Shown piece after piece: positions 1-8,028 of a DNA stretch of 64,000 nucleotides. Position 1 is the first letter of the stretch. Each line of letters starts with the position of its first letter. Both the position numbers and the translations under genes were made by a program. The stretch lies in the NCBI GenBank assembly GCA_007741555.1, contig CP036526.1, forward strand, positions 1,860,001 through 1,924,000, given 5' to 3'. Source of the DNA: Stieleria marina (GTDB taxonomy: Bacteria; Planctomycetota; Planctomycetia; Pirellulales; Pirellulaceae). The notes beneath the pieces are model-generated. The model worked only from the letters and a program-made list of their open reading frames with translations. It was not told where the DNA came from and did no database searches.

Positions 1-198
1 GTCCACAATTTGGCGTTAGCGGCGGCGGCGGCACAGGATTTTTCAACGGCAAAAACACTCGCTCGCAAAGCGATTCGACGACAGCCGACCAAACTGCACA
101 AGCAAACGGCCATGTGGATCGAACGAATGCAGCGAGAGTATCACGAAGCGTTCGATCTTCCGGATCCGCCCGAGGGCTGGTTTTTGACCAAGGAGTAG
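1..198 (+). CDS. C-terminal end of an unknown protein, truncated by the window edge
   Basis: The reading frame is open from the first base to a TAG stop at 196-198, so this is the last 65 or so residues of a gene starting outside the window. The visible part is alanine-rich, then helical and basic (KTLARKAIRRQP), and ends in an acidic, aromatic tail (FDLPDPPEGWFLTKE). The helical part could be the last repeat of a tetratricopeptide-type protein, but this is too little to assign a function. Confidence 0.55.
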   Translation, partial: VHNLALAAAAAQDFSTAKTLARKAIRRQPTKLHKQTAMWIERMQREYHEAFDLPDPPEGWFLTKE

Positions 199-268
199 CC
201 GACTCCAGCGTGCCGTGTAGACGACGCAGAATGCCAAAGGGCAGCCGGACGGCAGAACGCAGCTGGCC

Positions 269-277
269 TGTTACGAT
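269..277 (+). promoter_or_regulatory. Candidate extended -10 promoter for the HAD gene, possibly leaderless
   Basis: TGTTACGAT reads as an extended -10 element (TGn followed by TACGAT at 272-277). No -35 is visible. Transcription would begin about seven bases later, at or next to the ATG at 284, so the mRNA may be leaderless. The same TGTTA-start pattern lies upstream of the genes at 21300 and 41644. Confidence 0.3.
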
Positions 278-283
278 AGGGGC

Positions 284-958
284 ATGCGAACTTTACTTTT
301 TGATATCGATGGCACGCTTCTGCTGACACACAACGGTGGGAGCAATGCGCTGCGGTTGGCGTTGGAGCAAGAGTTTGATTTGCTGGCCGCTCGCATCGAT
401 GTTTCGTTTGGTGGCAGGACAGACCGATCGCTGTTGGCCGAATTACTGACGATCAATGGTTTGCCGGATCAAGACGAACTTCGCGAGCGACTTCGGCGGC
501 GGTATTTGTCGGTGTTCCCCGAAGTGCTCAGCCAGTGCGGCGGTGAAGTCATGGCGGGCGTGCGAGGGCTGTTGGATCGCCTGCACGGAGAGCCTCTTGC
601 GCGAACTTGTGCGATGACAGGAAACCTGACCGAAACGGGCGAAGAAAAACTCCGGCACTTCGATCTGCTGAAATACGTTCACTGGACTTCTGGCGGACAG
701 TTCGATGAACACCGCGACGACTTGGCTCGCCGGACGGCCAAGATCATTGCCGATCGTCACGGCGATACGGCGGCGGACGACGTGGTGGTGATCGGCGACA
801 CCGTGGCGGATGTCCGTTGCGGTCGCGTGATCGGGGCCAAGGTCATCGCCGTTTGCACTGGCAGCCACGACCGCGAAAAGTTGGAAGCGGAAAAACCAGA
901 TGTGGTGTTGGATGACTTGTCCAATACTGACGCGGTGTTGGATCTACTATTGCAATGA
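284..958 (+). CDS. HAD-superfamily hydrolase, phosphoglycolate-phosphatase-like
   Basis: This 224-residue protein has the HAD motifs in order. Motif I is FDIDGT at residues 6-11, with Asp7 as nucleophile and Asp9 as acid/base. A motif II-like AMTGN lies near residue 112, and motif IV is IGDTVADV near 165-172. An alpha-helical C1 cap lies between motifs I and II. The arrangement fits soluble cytoplasmic phosphatases such as phosphoglycolate phosphatase, but the substrate cannot be read from the sequence. Its stop overlaps the dinB start (ATGA), so the two genes are translationally coupled. A damage-related house-cleaning role is possible but inferred only from this neighbour. Confidence 0.85.
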   Translation: MRTLLFDIDGTLLLTHNGGSNALRLALEQEFDLLAARIDVSFGGRTDRSLLAELLTINGLPDQDELRERLRRRYLSVFPEVLSQCGGEVMAGVRGLLDRLHGEPLARTCAMTGNLTETGEEKLRHFDLLKYVHWTSGGQFDEHRDDLARRTAKIIADRHGDTAADDVVVIGDTVADVRCGRVIGAKVIAVCTGSHDREKLEAEKPDVVLDDLSNTDAVLDLLLQ

Positions 959-2142
959 TTCTGCACATCGACATGGACGCTTTTTATGCGGCCATCGAAC
1001 AACGCGATCAGCCGGAGTTGCGAGGCAAACCGGTCGTGGTCGGTGGCAGCAAGACAGGACGCGGAGTTGTCGCGGCGGCCAGTTATGAAGCACGCCGCTT
1101 TGGTATTCATAGCGCCATGCCGGGCCGACGCGCAGCGCAGCTTTGTCCGGACGCGATTTTTGTCCGCGGCAGGATCGATCACTACGCTGCGGTCGGACGC
1201 CAAGTCCGCGAAATCTTTCATCGATACACGCCGCTGGTGCAGCCGTTGTCGCTGGACGAAGCGTTTTTGGATGTGACCGGTTCGGCACGATTGCACGGCG
1301 ACGGGGTGACGATCGGTCACGCGATCAAGCAGGCGATCGCCAAGGAATTGAATTTGGTCGCTAGTGTCGGTGTCGCGCCGCTGAAATTCGTCGCCAAGAT
1401 TGCCAGTGACTTAGAAAAACCCAATGGATTTGTCGTGGTGCGGCCCGATGACGTGATCGCGTTTTTGGATCCGTTGCCCATCAAGCGGCTTTGGGGCGTT
1501 GGTCGTGTCGGGCAAGCGAACTTGAAGCAATCAGGGCTTCACCGGATCGGTGATATTCGTCGCAGTGATCGCGATGGTTTGGTGCGACGGTTTGGGAGTT
1601 GGGGCGACCACATTTGGAAGCTGGCCAATGCAATTGATCCGCGTGGCGTAGTGCCAGACCGCACCGCGAAACAGATCAGCCACGAACGCACGTTTTCGGT
1701 TGACATGACCGATGTCGAAATGCTTCGCGCCGTGGTAAGCCACTTGTGCGAACAAGTTTGTCATCGTTTGCGACATCATCACAGGCGATGCAAAACGGTG
1801 ACGCTGAAGTACCGCCGCGAGGATTTTCGGACGTACAGCCGTTCGCGAACACTGGCAACGGTGACCGATTCGACGTCGCAGATCATGGCGGTGGCCATGG
1901 AATTGCTTGCCGAAATGCGACAGGCTCAGCCGCGGCCAGTGCGGCTGATCGGTGTTTCCGCGGGAAGCCTGACGACTGGCGACCAAGCCGAGCAAATGTC
2001 GCTGTTTGAATTGACCGAGGACAATCAGTCGCAGCAAAAGGTAGATAGCGTTGTGGATGAATTGGCTGATCGGCTAGGTCGTGACACGGTGTACCGCGCG
2101 ACCAGCCACGACTGGATTCATCGAAAAAAAGAAGAGTCTTGA
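955..2142 (+). CDS. dinB: DNA polymerase IV, Y-family translesion polymerase
   Basis: This 395-residue protein copies damaged DNA and extends misaligned primers. The first catalytic motif is HIDMDAFY, with Asp6 and Asp8 as metal ligands and Tyr11 at the steric-gate position that excludes ribonucleotides (Phe13 in E. coli). The second is SLDEAFLDV, with Asp101 and Glu102. The IKRLWGVG segment is the usual helix-hairpin-helix region before the little finger. A beta-clamp binding motif, QMSLF, lies at residues 347-351, 44 residues before the end, so the polymerase should be clamp-recruited. It is co-translated with the upstream HAD phosphatase. No LexA box is obvious upstream. Confidence 0.95.
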   Translation: MILHIDMDAFYAAIEQRDQPELRGKPVVVGGSKTGRGVVAAASYEARRFGIHSAMPGRRAAQLCPDAIFVRGRIDHYAAVGRQVREIFHRYTPLVQPLSLDEAFLDVTGSARLHGDGVTIGHAIKQAIAKELNLVASVGVAPLKFVAKIASDLEKPNGFVVVRPDDVIAFLDPLPIKRLWGVGRVGQANLKQSGLHRIGDIRRSDRDGLVRRFGSWGDHIWKLANAIDPRGVVPDRTAKQISHERTFSVDMTDVEMLRAVVSHLCEQVCHRLRHHHRRCKTVTLKYRREDFRTYSRSRTLATVTDSTSQIMAVAMELLAEMRQAQPRPVRLIGVSAGSLTTGDQAEQMSLFELTEDNQSQQKVDSVVDELADRLGRDTVYRATSHDWIHRKKEES

Positions 2143-2187
2143 GCGTGGCGAAAGGCTCAGGCGAGTACCCAAGCCGGATTCCTACGA

Positions 2188-4161
2188 TTACCGAATCAGG
2201 CTCATGTAAAAACTGAAGATGCGTTCGTTGTCCGTGTCGGCTTTGGCAACTGGAAACGCAAAGTCGAATGCCAGTGGTGCGGGGCCAAGGGCAGGAATCG
2301 CAACGCGGACACCAACGCCAGGTGCGACGCGGAAATTGTCTTCGTTGATTTCGATGTCCGATTCAACTGTGCCGAAGTCGACAAACGCGACTCCGCGGAA
2401 GGCATCGTCGGCAGTAATCGGGAACATGTATTCCAGTGTGTTGAGCCATTGGAACCGTCCGCCGACTTCGACGCCGTTTTCGACGGGACTGGCGCCACGG
2501 AAATCAAAGCCACGGATCGTTGCGTAACCGCCGGCAAAGAAATTCTCGTACACGGGAGTTTCGTCGCCGCTGAATCCTAGTTTGGTCGAATAGGAAAGCG
2601 TTTGCTTTCCGGAACCGTCGATTCGTTCGCTTAGTTTCCAGTACTGGCGAAATTCCATCTCGAAACGCGAGTAGTCAAAGTCGCCAAAGGACTCCTCGAA
2701 GGTGGCTTCAAAGTAGTGTCCTTCGCTAGCTTGGATGGGGCTGTTTCGGGTGTCATGTTTCAGCGAGATACTCCCAGTGTACAAATCGCTTTTTCCCAAC
2801 GCTCGGTTGAGTTGTGGCGATAGTGTGCTGGTAGGGTTCGTCATGTCGACGCGTTGCCCACTGATTCCGACGCTGAGTGAAAGGTCGGGCGTGATCCGGT
2901 AGCCCAGGCTGGTGCGTGCTCCGCCACGGTGTTCGTCCCAGTCGTTGAAACGACGGTCAAACAGAAATCCACTGACGGAAAAACTAAACGGCAGGTAGTT
3001 GAATAAGTTGGGTGTAGCCCACTGCACGGTGTAGCGGTCAAAATCGCTGCCGGGTGCGGCTTCGATTCGGAACGTTTCGCCTGCACCGCGAAAAGCTTGT
3101 CCCGTAAAGAGCTGTTGAAACGAGGTCGGCCAACGCCGGATGTCAAAGTTTCGTTCGTCAACCGTGATCTGGCCGGTCACACCGGCATCACTGTTGACCG
3201 CACCACCGAACATGATGCGACCAGTTCTGGCTGGAAAACCATTGATGATCAAATCAGCGTCACGCAACGTCGGCGTGTAGATTGGTTCGTAGCCCTGCGG
3301 CGGATAGTTGGTTCCATCGCCGGGGACAAAGGTCGGCGCGCTGGGGCCTGTTTGGAAAGGTCCAGGCGGAGCAAAGCCAGGTTGCATGTTTCCCTGATTG
3401 TAGGGAGCTGCATTGAATGGCGTCGTGTTGGGGGTGTACTGGACGCCACCGTTTTGACCCGCGTAGGGGTTGGGCTGCGATTGTGCGCCAGGATTTTGAA
3501 AGGACTGATTGACGCCGCCTTGGAACTGCGACGGGTTGCCGGAGTACGGCCCACCCGAATACTGGTTGTTGGAGTACTGGGGGGCCGCTGGTTGGGGCGC
3601 TGCGTAGTTGTTGGTTTGTCCGATCGCGGGACGCTGGTTGGGATCGACAGTGGACCCGGGGGGCAGCGGGGGACCTTGCGGAGCAGAAAACTGAAACGGC
3701 TGCGGCGAAGTTACTTGTGAAGGCATGCTGCTGATTGCGGAATTGTTGGCATTCGCAGTCGGCTGGCCGGGTGAAACGACCTGGTAGTTGCCGGGGAACT
3801 GAAACGCAGCGTATCGCTGCGATCCATCAACGCTGGATTGATTGGCGGCGTATCGATCCGACAAGTTGGTTTCGGGCGGGACGGATCCATCTAGGTGAAC
3901 GGCGGAAGCGTCCAAGTTGGTAGATACCGACGCCACTGCAGGCGGCGAGTAAAACGCCGACTCATCGGGAGTCAGTGGCCGGTGGTTTCCACGCATCCAG
4001 TCGCCCAGCGACAGGTGTTCTGAGGGACGCTGTGACAGTTGCGAACATCCGACCTGCGACGCGATCAAGCCGAGCAATGCACAACTCACAGCGACGCAAG
4101 TCATGCTGGCGGTCGGGCCTTGGCTGGCGCGGCGGTTCGTGGTGTTGTGGGAGATAGTCAT
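2188..4161 (-). CDS. Omp85/BamA-type outer-membrane beta-barrel protein without POTRA domains
   Basis: This 657-residue protein starts with a hydrophobic export segment ending in a possible lipobox (QVG before Cys39; Gln at -3 is atypical). About 250 residues rich in Pro, Gln, Asn, Gly and Tyr follow, including repeats such as YSGGPYSGNP. From about residue 310 it is a D15/Omp85 barrel. GRIMFGGAVNSDAG matches the start of BamA barrels, and YATIRGFDF carries the (V/I)RGF lid-loop motif. The C-terminus is FSFYMSLIR. No POTRA domain is seen; five POTRAs sit in the protein encoded just upstream. The likely role is outer-membrane protein insertion together with that protein. It lies 60 bases downstream of the POTRA gene on the same strand. 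Confidence 0.85.
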   Translation of the reverse strand: MTISHNTTNRRASQGPTASMTCVAVSCALLGLIASQVGCSQLSQRPSEHLSLGDWMRGNHRPLTPDESAFYSPPAVASVSTNLDASAVHLDGSVPPETNLSDRYAANQSSVDGSQRYAAFQFPGNYQVVSPGQPTANANNSAISSMPSQVTSPQPFQFSAPQGPPLPPGSTVDPNQRPAIGQTNNYAAPQPAAPQYSNNQYSGGPYSGNPSQFQGGVNQSFQNPGAQSQPNPYAGQNGGVQYTPNTTPFNAAPYNQGNMQPGFAPPGPFQTGPSAPTFVPGDGTNYPPQGYEPIYTPTLRDADLIINGFPARTGRIMFGGAVNSDAGVTGQITVDERNFDIRRWPTSFQQLFTGQAFRGAGETFRIEAAPGSDFDRYTVQWATPNLFNYLPFSFSVSGFLFDRRFNDWDEHRGGARTSLGYRITPDLSLSVGISGQRVDMTNPTSTLSPQLNRALGKSDLYTGSISLKHDTRNSPIQASEGHYFEATFEESFGDFDYSRFEMEFRQYWKLSERIDGSGKQTLSYSTKLGFSGDETPVYENFFAGGYATIRGFDFRGASPVENGVEVGGRFQWLNTLEYMFPITADDAFRGVAFVDFGTVESDIEINEDNFRVAPGVGVRVAIPALGPAPLAFDFAFPVAKADTDNERIFSFYMSLIR

Positions 4162-4221
4162 TCGGTCTGTGTGCGTCGAATTTGCGTTAGCGGGGAAATT
4201 CAGTCGGTGGCACGAAGCTCA

Positions 4222-5703
4222 TCAGCGTTCGTCGTTGGGTTGAACAATGATGTCCGGTGGATCGGCGATCTGCGGATTGACTTCCAAAAGTTGGCTGCTG
4301 GTAATCCGACGTCGAGCGATTTCCAGTAGCCGACGATCGATGAAGTCACCTTCACGTAGTTCCAGCATGTTCAGCATCGTCGTCTCTCGCATCAGATGCG
4401 GTTCGCCTTCGATGTTGACGCGGATTTGATTGATGCGCCAGCGATCGCCTTCTTCGATTTTGTAGATCAGGTCGACGGTGTTGCTGTCGTCACGCATCAC
4501 GGTTTGCGGTTTGACTTCGGCATAGATAAATCCAAGTTCGCCATAGCCGTAGACGATTTCGCCGACGTCTCGTCGCAGCAAGGTGCCGTCGAACATGTCG
4601 CCCGCTTTGAGCGTCAGTTTGTCGCGAACCGATTTGACGGTAACGAACTGGTTGCCTTCGATCTGGATGTTGTTGATCTTGAATCGGGGGCCTTCGTTGA
4701 TGACAAAGGTGACGTACATCCATTTGCCGTCGTCGTCATAGGAAATTCGCCGCCCGACAGTCGCGGTCAGGTATCCCAGGTTGTGATACGTTGCGGCAAG
4801 AATGTCGACGTCTTTGTCGATCTTTCGCAGATCGGCTTTGTTGTTCAGGTACGGAATCACGCCGACGGCCGGGCCACGACTTTTAATCAGTTTCTTAAGC
4901 CGTGCACTGGTCAGGATCGTGTTGCCTTCGATCGTGATGCTCCAGATCCGTTCCAATGGACCTTCGTTGATTCGGAATTCCACAACGCCTGGTTTTGATC
5001 GGGCACCTGTGACAACACTGAGCGACGCTTGGTTGAATCCTTCTTCGCGGTAGTAGTCCAGCATTCTGCGGCGGGCTGATTCGATAGCGAATTCGCTCAG
5101 CGGATCATTGACGTTTAAACCCGCACGGCCTTTGAGTTCACGATCGTTGAGCGCGCGATTGCCGTGGAAGATGACTTGTTTGATGATCGCGCGTTCGTGC
5201 ACCAGGAATGCGACGGAGACGCCGTTTTGTTCGGGATATTCTTTCGTCTTGAAAGTCACGTGGTCGAACGAACCCATGTCATTGAGTCGACGTACGTCGC
5301 CCAGCACGGTTTCGTAATCGTAAAAGCGACCCTTGCGAGTTTGCAGCTGTTGGATGATTTCGTGAGAGCTGATGTTACGATTGCCAGTGATCTGTACCGA
5401 CAAAACCATCGTGTCGCCTTTCTCGCGATGCAGGTTCATCCCGTCTTGAGAGTGAATGTGATCGCGGAACTTGGGTTTGATCTCGGCGCCCGGTGCACTC
5501 GCTCCGCCGGGACCACCGGCGCCACCACCGCCCATTCCTCCGCCGCCAAATTGCGCCAGGGCGGGAGTGCTGTACGTGCTTACGCCAAGCGTCAAAACGA
5601 TGGCGAACACGATCCCAACTAGCGGGCGATTCGCTGCAGCCGATGGAGCAGCGGTCCCGCTAGGGAGGAGGTCAACGATTAGGTTACGAAATCGATCGAT
5701 CAT
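4222..5703 (-). CDS. Periplasmic five-POTRA protein, the N-terminal half of a BamA-like machine
   Basis: From the ATG at 5703 the protein has 493 residues; an in-frame ATG at 5778 would add 25 residues ahead of the signal peptide. A hydrophobic export segment and a Gly-rich stretch are followed by five POTRA repeats. Each opens with a beta-strand of the type SVQITGNRNI, QVIFHGNRAL, SITIEGNTIL, NIQIEGNQFV and IRVNIEGEPH. The chain stops right after the fifth POTRA, where a beta-barrel would begin in ordinary BamA. POTRA domains hand unfolded outer-membrane proteins to the barrel. The barrel is encoded 60 bases downstream with its own export signal, so this is not a simple frameshift. Confidence 0.85.
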   Translation of the reverse strand: MIDRFRNLIVDLLPSGTAAPSAAANRPLVGIVFAIVLTLGVSTYSTPALAQFGGGGMGGGGAGGPGGASAPGAEIKPKFRDHIHSQDGMNLHREKGDTMVLSVQITGNRNISSHEIIQQLQTRKGRFYDYETVLGDVRRLNDMGSFDHVTFKTKEYPEQNGVSVAFLVHERAIIKQVIFHGNRALNDRELKGRAGLNVNDPLSEFAIESARRRMLDYYREEGFNQASLSVVTGARSKPGVVEFRINEGPLERIWSITIEGNTILTSARLKKLIKSRGPAVGVIPYLNNKADLRKIDKDVDILAATYHNLGYLTATVGRRISYDDDGKWMYVTFVINEGPRFKINNIQIEGNQFVTVKSVRDKLTLKAGDMFDGTLLRRDVGEIVYGYGELGFIYAEVKPQTVMRDDSNTVDLIYKIEEGDRWRINQIRVNIEGEPHLMRETTMLNMLELREGDFIDRRLLEIARRRITSSQLLEVNPQIADPPDIIVQPNDER

Positions 5704-6049
5704 ATTTTTGTGGGAACGTAGCGATTGGCTCTGTTCTGTCGATGCGCGGTGTGGAGGGATTCGTCCACCGCGCTGCATCGGTAACTACGAAAGTCCAGCC
5801 GGGGACCACAAGGTGGTTTGGGTCGCAATATTGAGCGAAAATTCAGCAGACGAAGAAGTTTTTCGGAAATCGCGATTCAACAGCTGTTTTGCGGGCTCAT
5901 TGAGATCGGCGTCGGCGCGTGCAACGATCTGTGTGAAACTCGAACGGGCGATATGCTATTGAAAGCTTGGATGTTGAAAGACACTTTGCGTTTCACAAAC
6001 CGTCCCAGCTCAAGTCAAAACTCGCTCTCCCGATTCCTCTATCCCCTGC
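5704..6049. other. Divergent intergenic region
   Basis: These 346 bases separate the minus-strand POTRA gene from the plus-strand lipid kinase and must hold both promoters. The short open frames here show no recognisable protein. TTGAAAG occurs twice near 5957 and 5974, but no complete promoter can be assigned. Confidence 0.4.
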
Positions 6050-7078
6050 GTGTGGCCCACTATCGACTCCGCCAAGAACCGCGCATCGGAAGTCCAGCAA
6101 GTCATTATCGTGGCTAGTCCTAAAGCTGGTACAGGAGCGCATCGCGACCAGTTGCCAGTACTGCGTGAACTGTTGGCCGCCGCCGGCATCGCGGTACTGC
6201 AAACGTCATCGATCCCGGAAATGAAATCCTTGCTGCAGCAACAGGATTCGCCCGAGGCCACGCCGTTTGCCCGCGTGGTCGTGGCCGCCGGTGGCGACGG
6301 AACACTCTCGTTGGTGGCTGACAACATTGATCCAAACGTACCCGTGATCCCGATGCCCTTCGGAACGGAAAACTTGTTGGCACGCTATTTTGGATATCAG
6401 CCAACCGCCCAGTGCATGTTCGACTCGATTTGCAGAGGCAAAAGTCATCGTATCGATGCAGGACGGGGCAATGGCAAGTTGTTCTTGGTGATGGCTTCGT
6501 GCGGGTTTGATGCCGAAGTCGTGCGCGGGGTGCATCTGAAACGTCAGGGGCACATCAATCGATTTAGCTACGCGCGCCCGGTATTGCGTGCGCTGGTCAA
6601 GTATCGCTTTCCAAAGATTCGCGTCACGACGGACAGGATGGCGCAAGAATACAGTGTGCCTCAAGTAAGCGCAGATGCTCCCGATACGGTTTCAAAACCA
6701 AGTTTGGAAGAACGTGAACAGCCGGCAGATTCTGGAGGACTGGATCGATTTGGGTGGGCGATGGTGTTTAATCTGCCTCGCTACGGCGGTGGATTGATGA
6801 TCGAACCGGATGCGGTTGGCACAGACGGTCAACTTGATTTGATTGCTTTTCGTCGGTGTTCGATTGCCAGCGGGCTGCGGTATTTCACCGGCGTGGTGGC
6901 TGGTTGGCACAAACGATTTTCGGACGTGATGTGCCGGCGAGTCAAAACCGTGCTGTTGGATTCCGATGAACGGATTCCTTATCAACTAGATGGTGACTAT
7001 GTCGGTCGGTTGCCGCTGTCGATCGAAGTTCTGCCGCGACGTGTGCATCTGTTGCTGCCTGCGGTGAACCAGCCGTGA
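6050..7078 (+). CDS. Diacylglycerol/sphingosine-kinase-family lipid kinase
   Basis: This 342-residue protein has a DAGK catalytic domain. A nucleotide-binding strand [11 protein letters not shown] lies near residues 19-29, the signature GGDGT is at 81-85, and [16 protein letters not shown] is the usual glycine/asparagine substrate loop. The C-terminal half holds the beta-sandwich seen in YegS and DgkB-type kinases (YQLDGDYVG near the end). It probably phosphorylates a diacylglycerol or related lipid at the membrane using ATP; the exact substrate is unknown. The start is a GTG at 6050, giving a short N-terminal leader before the first strand. kdsA follows after 58 bases, so an envelope-lipid context is plausible. 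Confidence 0.85.
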   Translation: MWPTIDSAKNRASEVQQVIIVASPKAGTGAHRDQLPVLRELLAAAGIAVLQTSSIPEMKSLLQQQDSPEATPFARVVVAAGGDGTLSLVADNIDPNVPVIPMPFGTENLLARYFGYQPTAQCMFDSICRGKSHRIDAGRGNGKLFLVMASCGFDAEVVRGVHLKRQGHINRFSYARPVLRALVKYRFPKIRVTTDRMAQEYSVPQVSADAPDTVSKPSLEEREQPADSGGLDRFGWAMVFNLPRYGGGLMIEPDAVGTDGQLDLIAFRRCSIASGLRYFTGVVAGWHKRFSDVMCRRVKTVLLDSDERIPYQLDGDYVGRLPLSIEVLPRRVHLLLPAVNQP

Positions 7079-7136
7079 AAAAACACTGCCCGCGATCCCG
7101 ATTGCCCTGTCGGCTGCAATCCACCAAGATTGCGGC

Positions 7137-7988
7137 ATGACAACTTCAAAAAACGCTGAAATAGCACCCGTCAAAATTGGTCCCTATCTCTGTGGCCCTG
7201 GCCAGCCGCTGCTGTTGATCGCGGGGCCGTGCGTTCTACAATCCGGTCCGATCACCGAGCAAATCGCCGAAACATTGCTGCGTGTGAATGAATCGGCCGA
7301 CGTGAACGTCGTTTTCAAAGCGTCGTTCGATAAAGCCAATCGCACTAGCTTGGCGGCCGAACGTGGGCCGGGCTTGGAACAGGGGCTGCAGATGCTAAGC
7401 GACGTGGCCAAGCAAACGGGGTTGCCCGTTACGACCGATTTGCATTTGCCAGAGCAAGCCGCAGCAGTGGGGGAAGTTTGCGATCTGCTGCAGATCCCTG
7501 CTTTCTTGGCCCGGCAGACGGATCTGTTGGTGGCTGCGGCCGCGACGGGAAAGGCCGTGAATGTCAAAAAAGGCCAATTTATGTCGCCCGAAGACATGCA
7601 ATATGTCATCCAGAAAGTCCGTGGGAGCGGTGATGGCGGCGTCTTGCTTTGCGAACGCGGCACGTTCTTTGGGTACGGCCGGCTAGTAAATGACATGCAG
7701 TCGTTGCCAATCATGCGGTCATTGGGAGTACCTGTCGTGTTTGACGCGACTCACAGCGTCCAGCGTCCCGGCGGGTTGGGCGGCGCGACCGGGGGAAACC
7801 GAGAAATGGTCGAACCATTGGCTCGCGCAGCCGTAGCAATCGGTACCGACGCATTGTTTTTCGAGACTCATCCTGACCCGATGACTTCACCAAGCGATGG
7901 TGCGAATATGATTCATCTGGCCGATTTCGAGTCCATGATGGACCGCCTACTGCGTCTGAGATGTGCCGTGAATGAAATTGGCACTTGA
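7137..7988 (+). CDS. kdsA: 3-deoxy-8-phosphooctulonate (KDO-8-P) synthase, metal-dependent class
   Basis: This 283-residue enzyme condenses phosphoenolpyruvate with arabinose 5-phosphate to make KDO-8-P, the first committed step to the KDO of lipopolysaccharide. Visible signatures are [23 protein letters not shown] (PEP and phosphate binding), PVTTDLH and [12 protein letters not shown]. Cys32 in AGPC replaces the Asn of the metal-independent E. coli enzyme, which puts this protein in the metal-dependent class typified by Aquifex. Its presence implies that the organism makes KDO. The coding end lies within 45 bases of the downstream lipoprotein start, so the two may be co-transcribed. Confidence 0.95.
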   Translation: MTTSKNAEIAPVKIGPYLCGPGQPLLLIAGPCVLQSGPITEQIAETLLRVNESADVNVVFKASFDKANRTSLAAERGPGLEQGLQMLSDVAKQTGLPVTTDLHLPEQAAAVGEVCDLLQIPAFLARQTDLLVAAAATGKAVNVKKGQFMSPEDMQYVIQKVRGSGDGGVLLCERGTFFGYGRLVNDMQSLPIMRSLGVPVVFDATHSVQRPGGLGGATGGNREMVEPLARAAVAIGTDALFFETHPDPMTSPSDGANMIHLADFESMMDRLLRLRCAVNEIGT

Positions 7989-8028
7989 TTCGGTTTCTCC
8001 ATCCATTCGGCTCGCCCTGCCCTACCCG

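Noticed and set aside
2188-5703. A single BamA gene broken by a frameshift or sequencing error
   Set aside because: The two frames are separated by 60 bases, and the barrel protein has its own hydrophobic export signal and a long linker, so a simple frameshift does not explain it.
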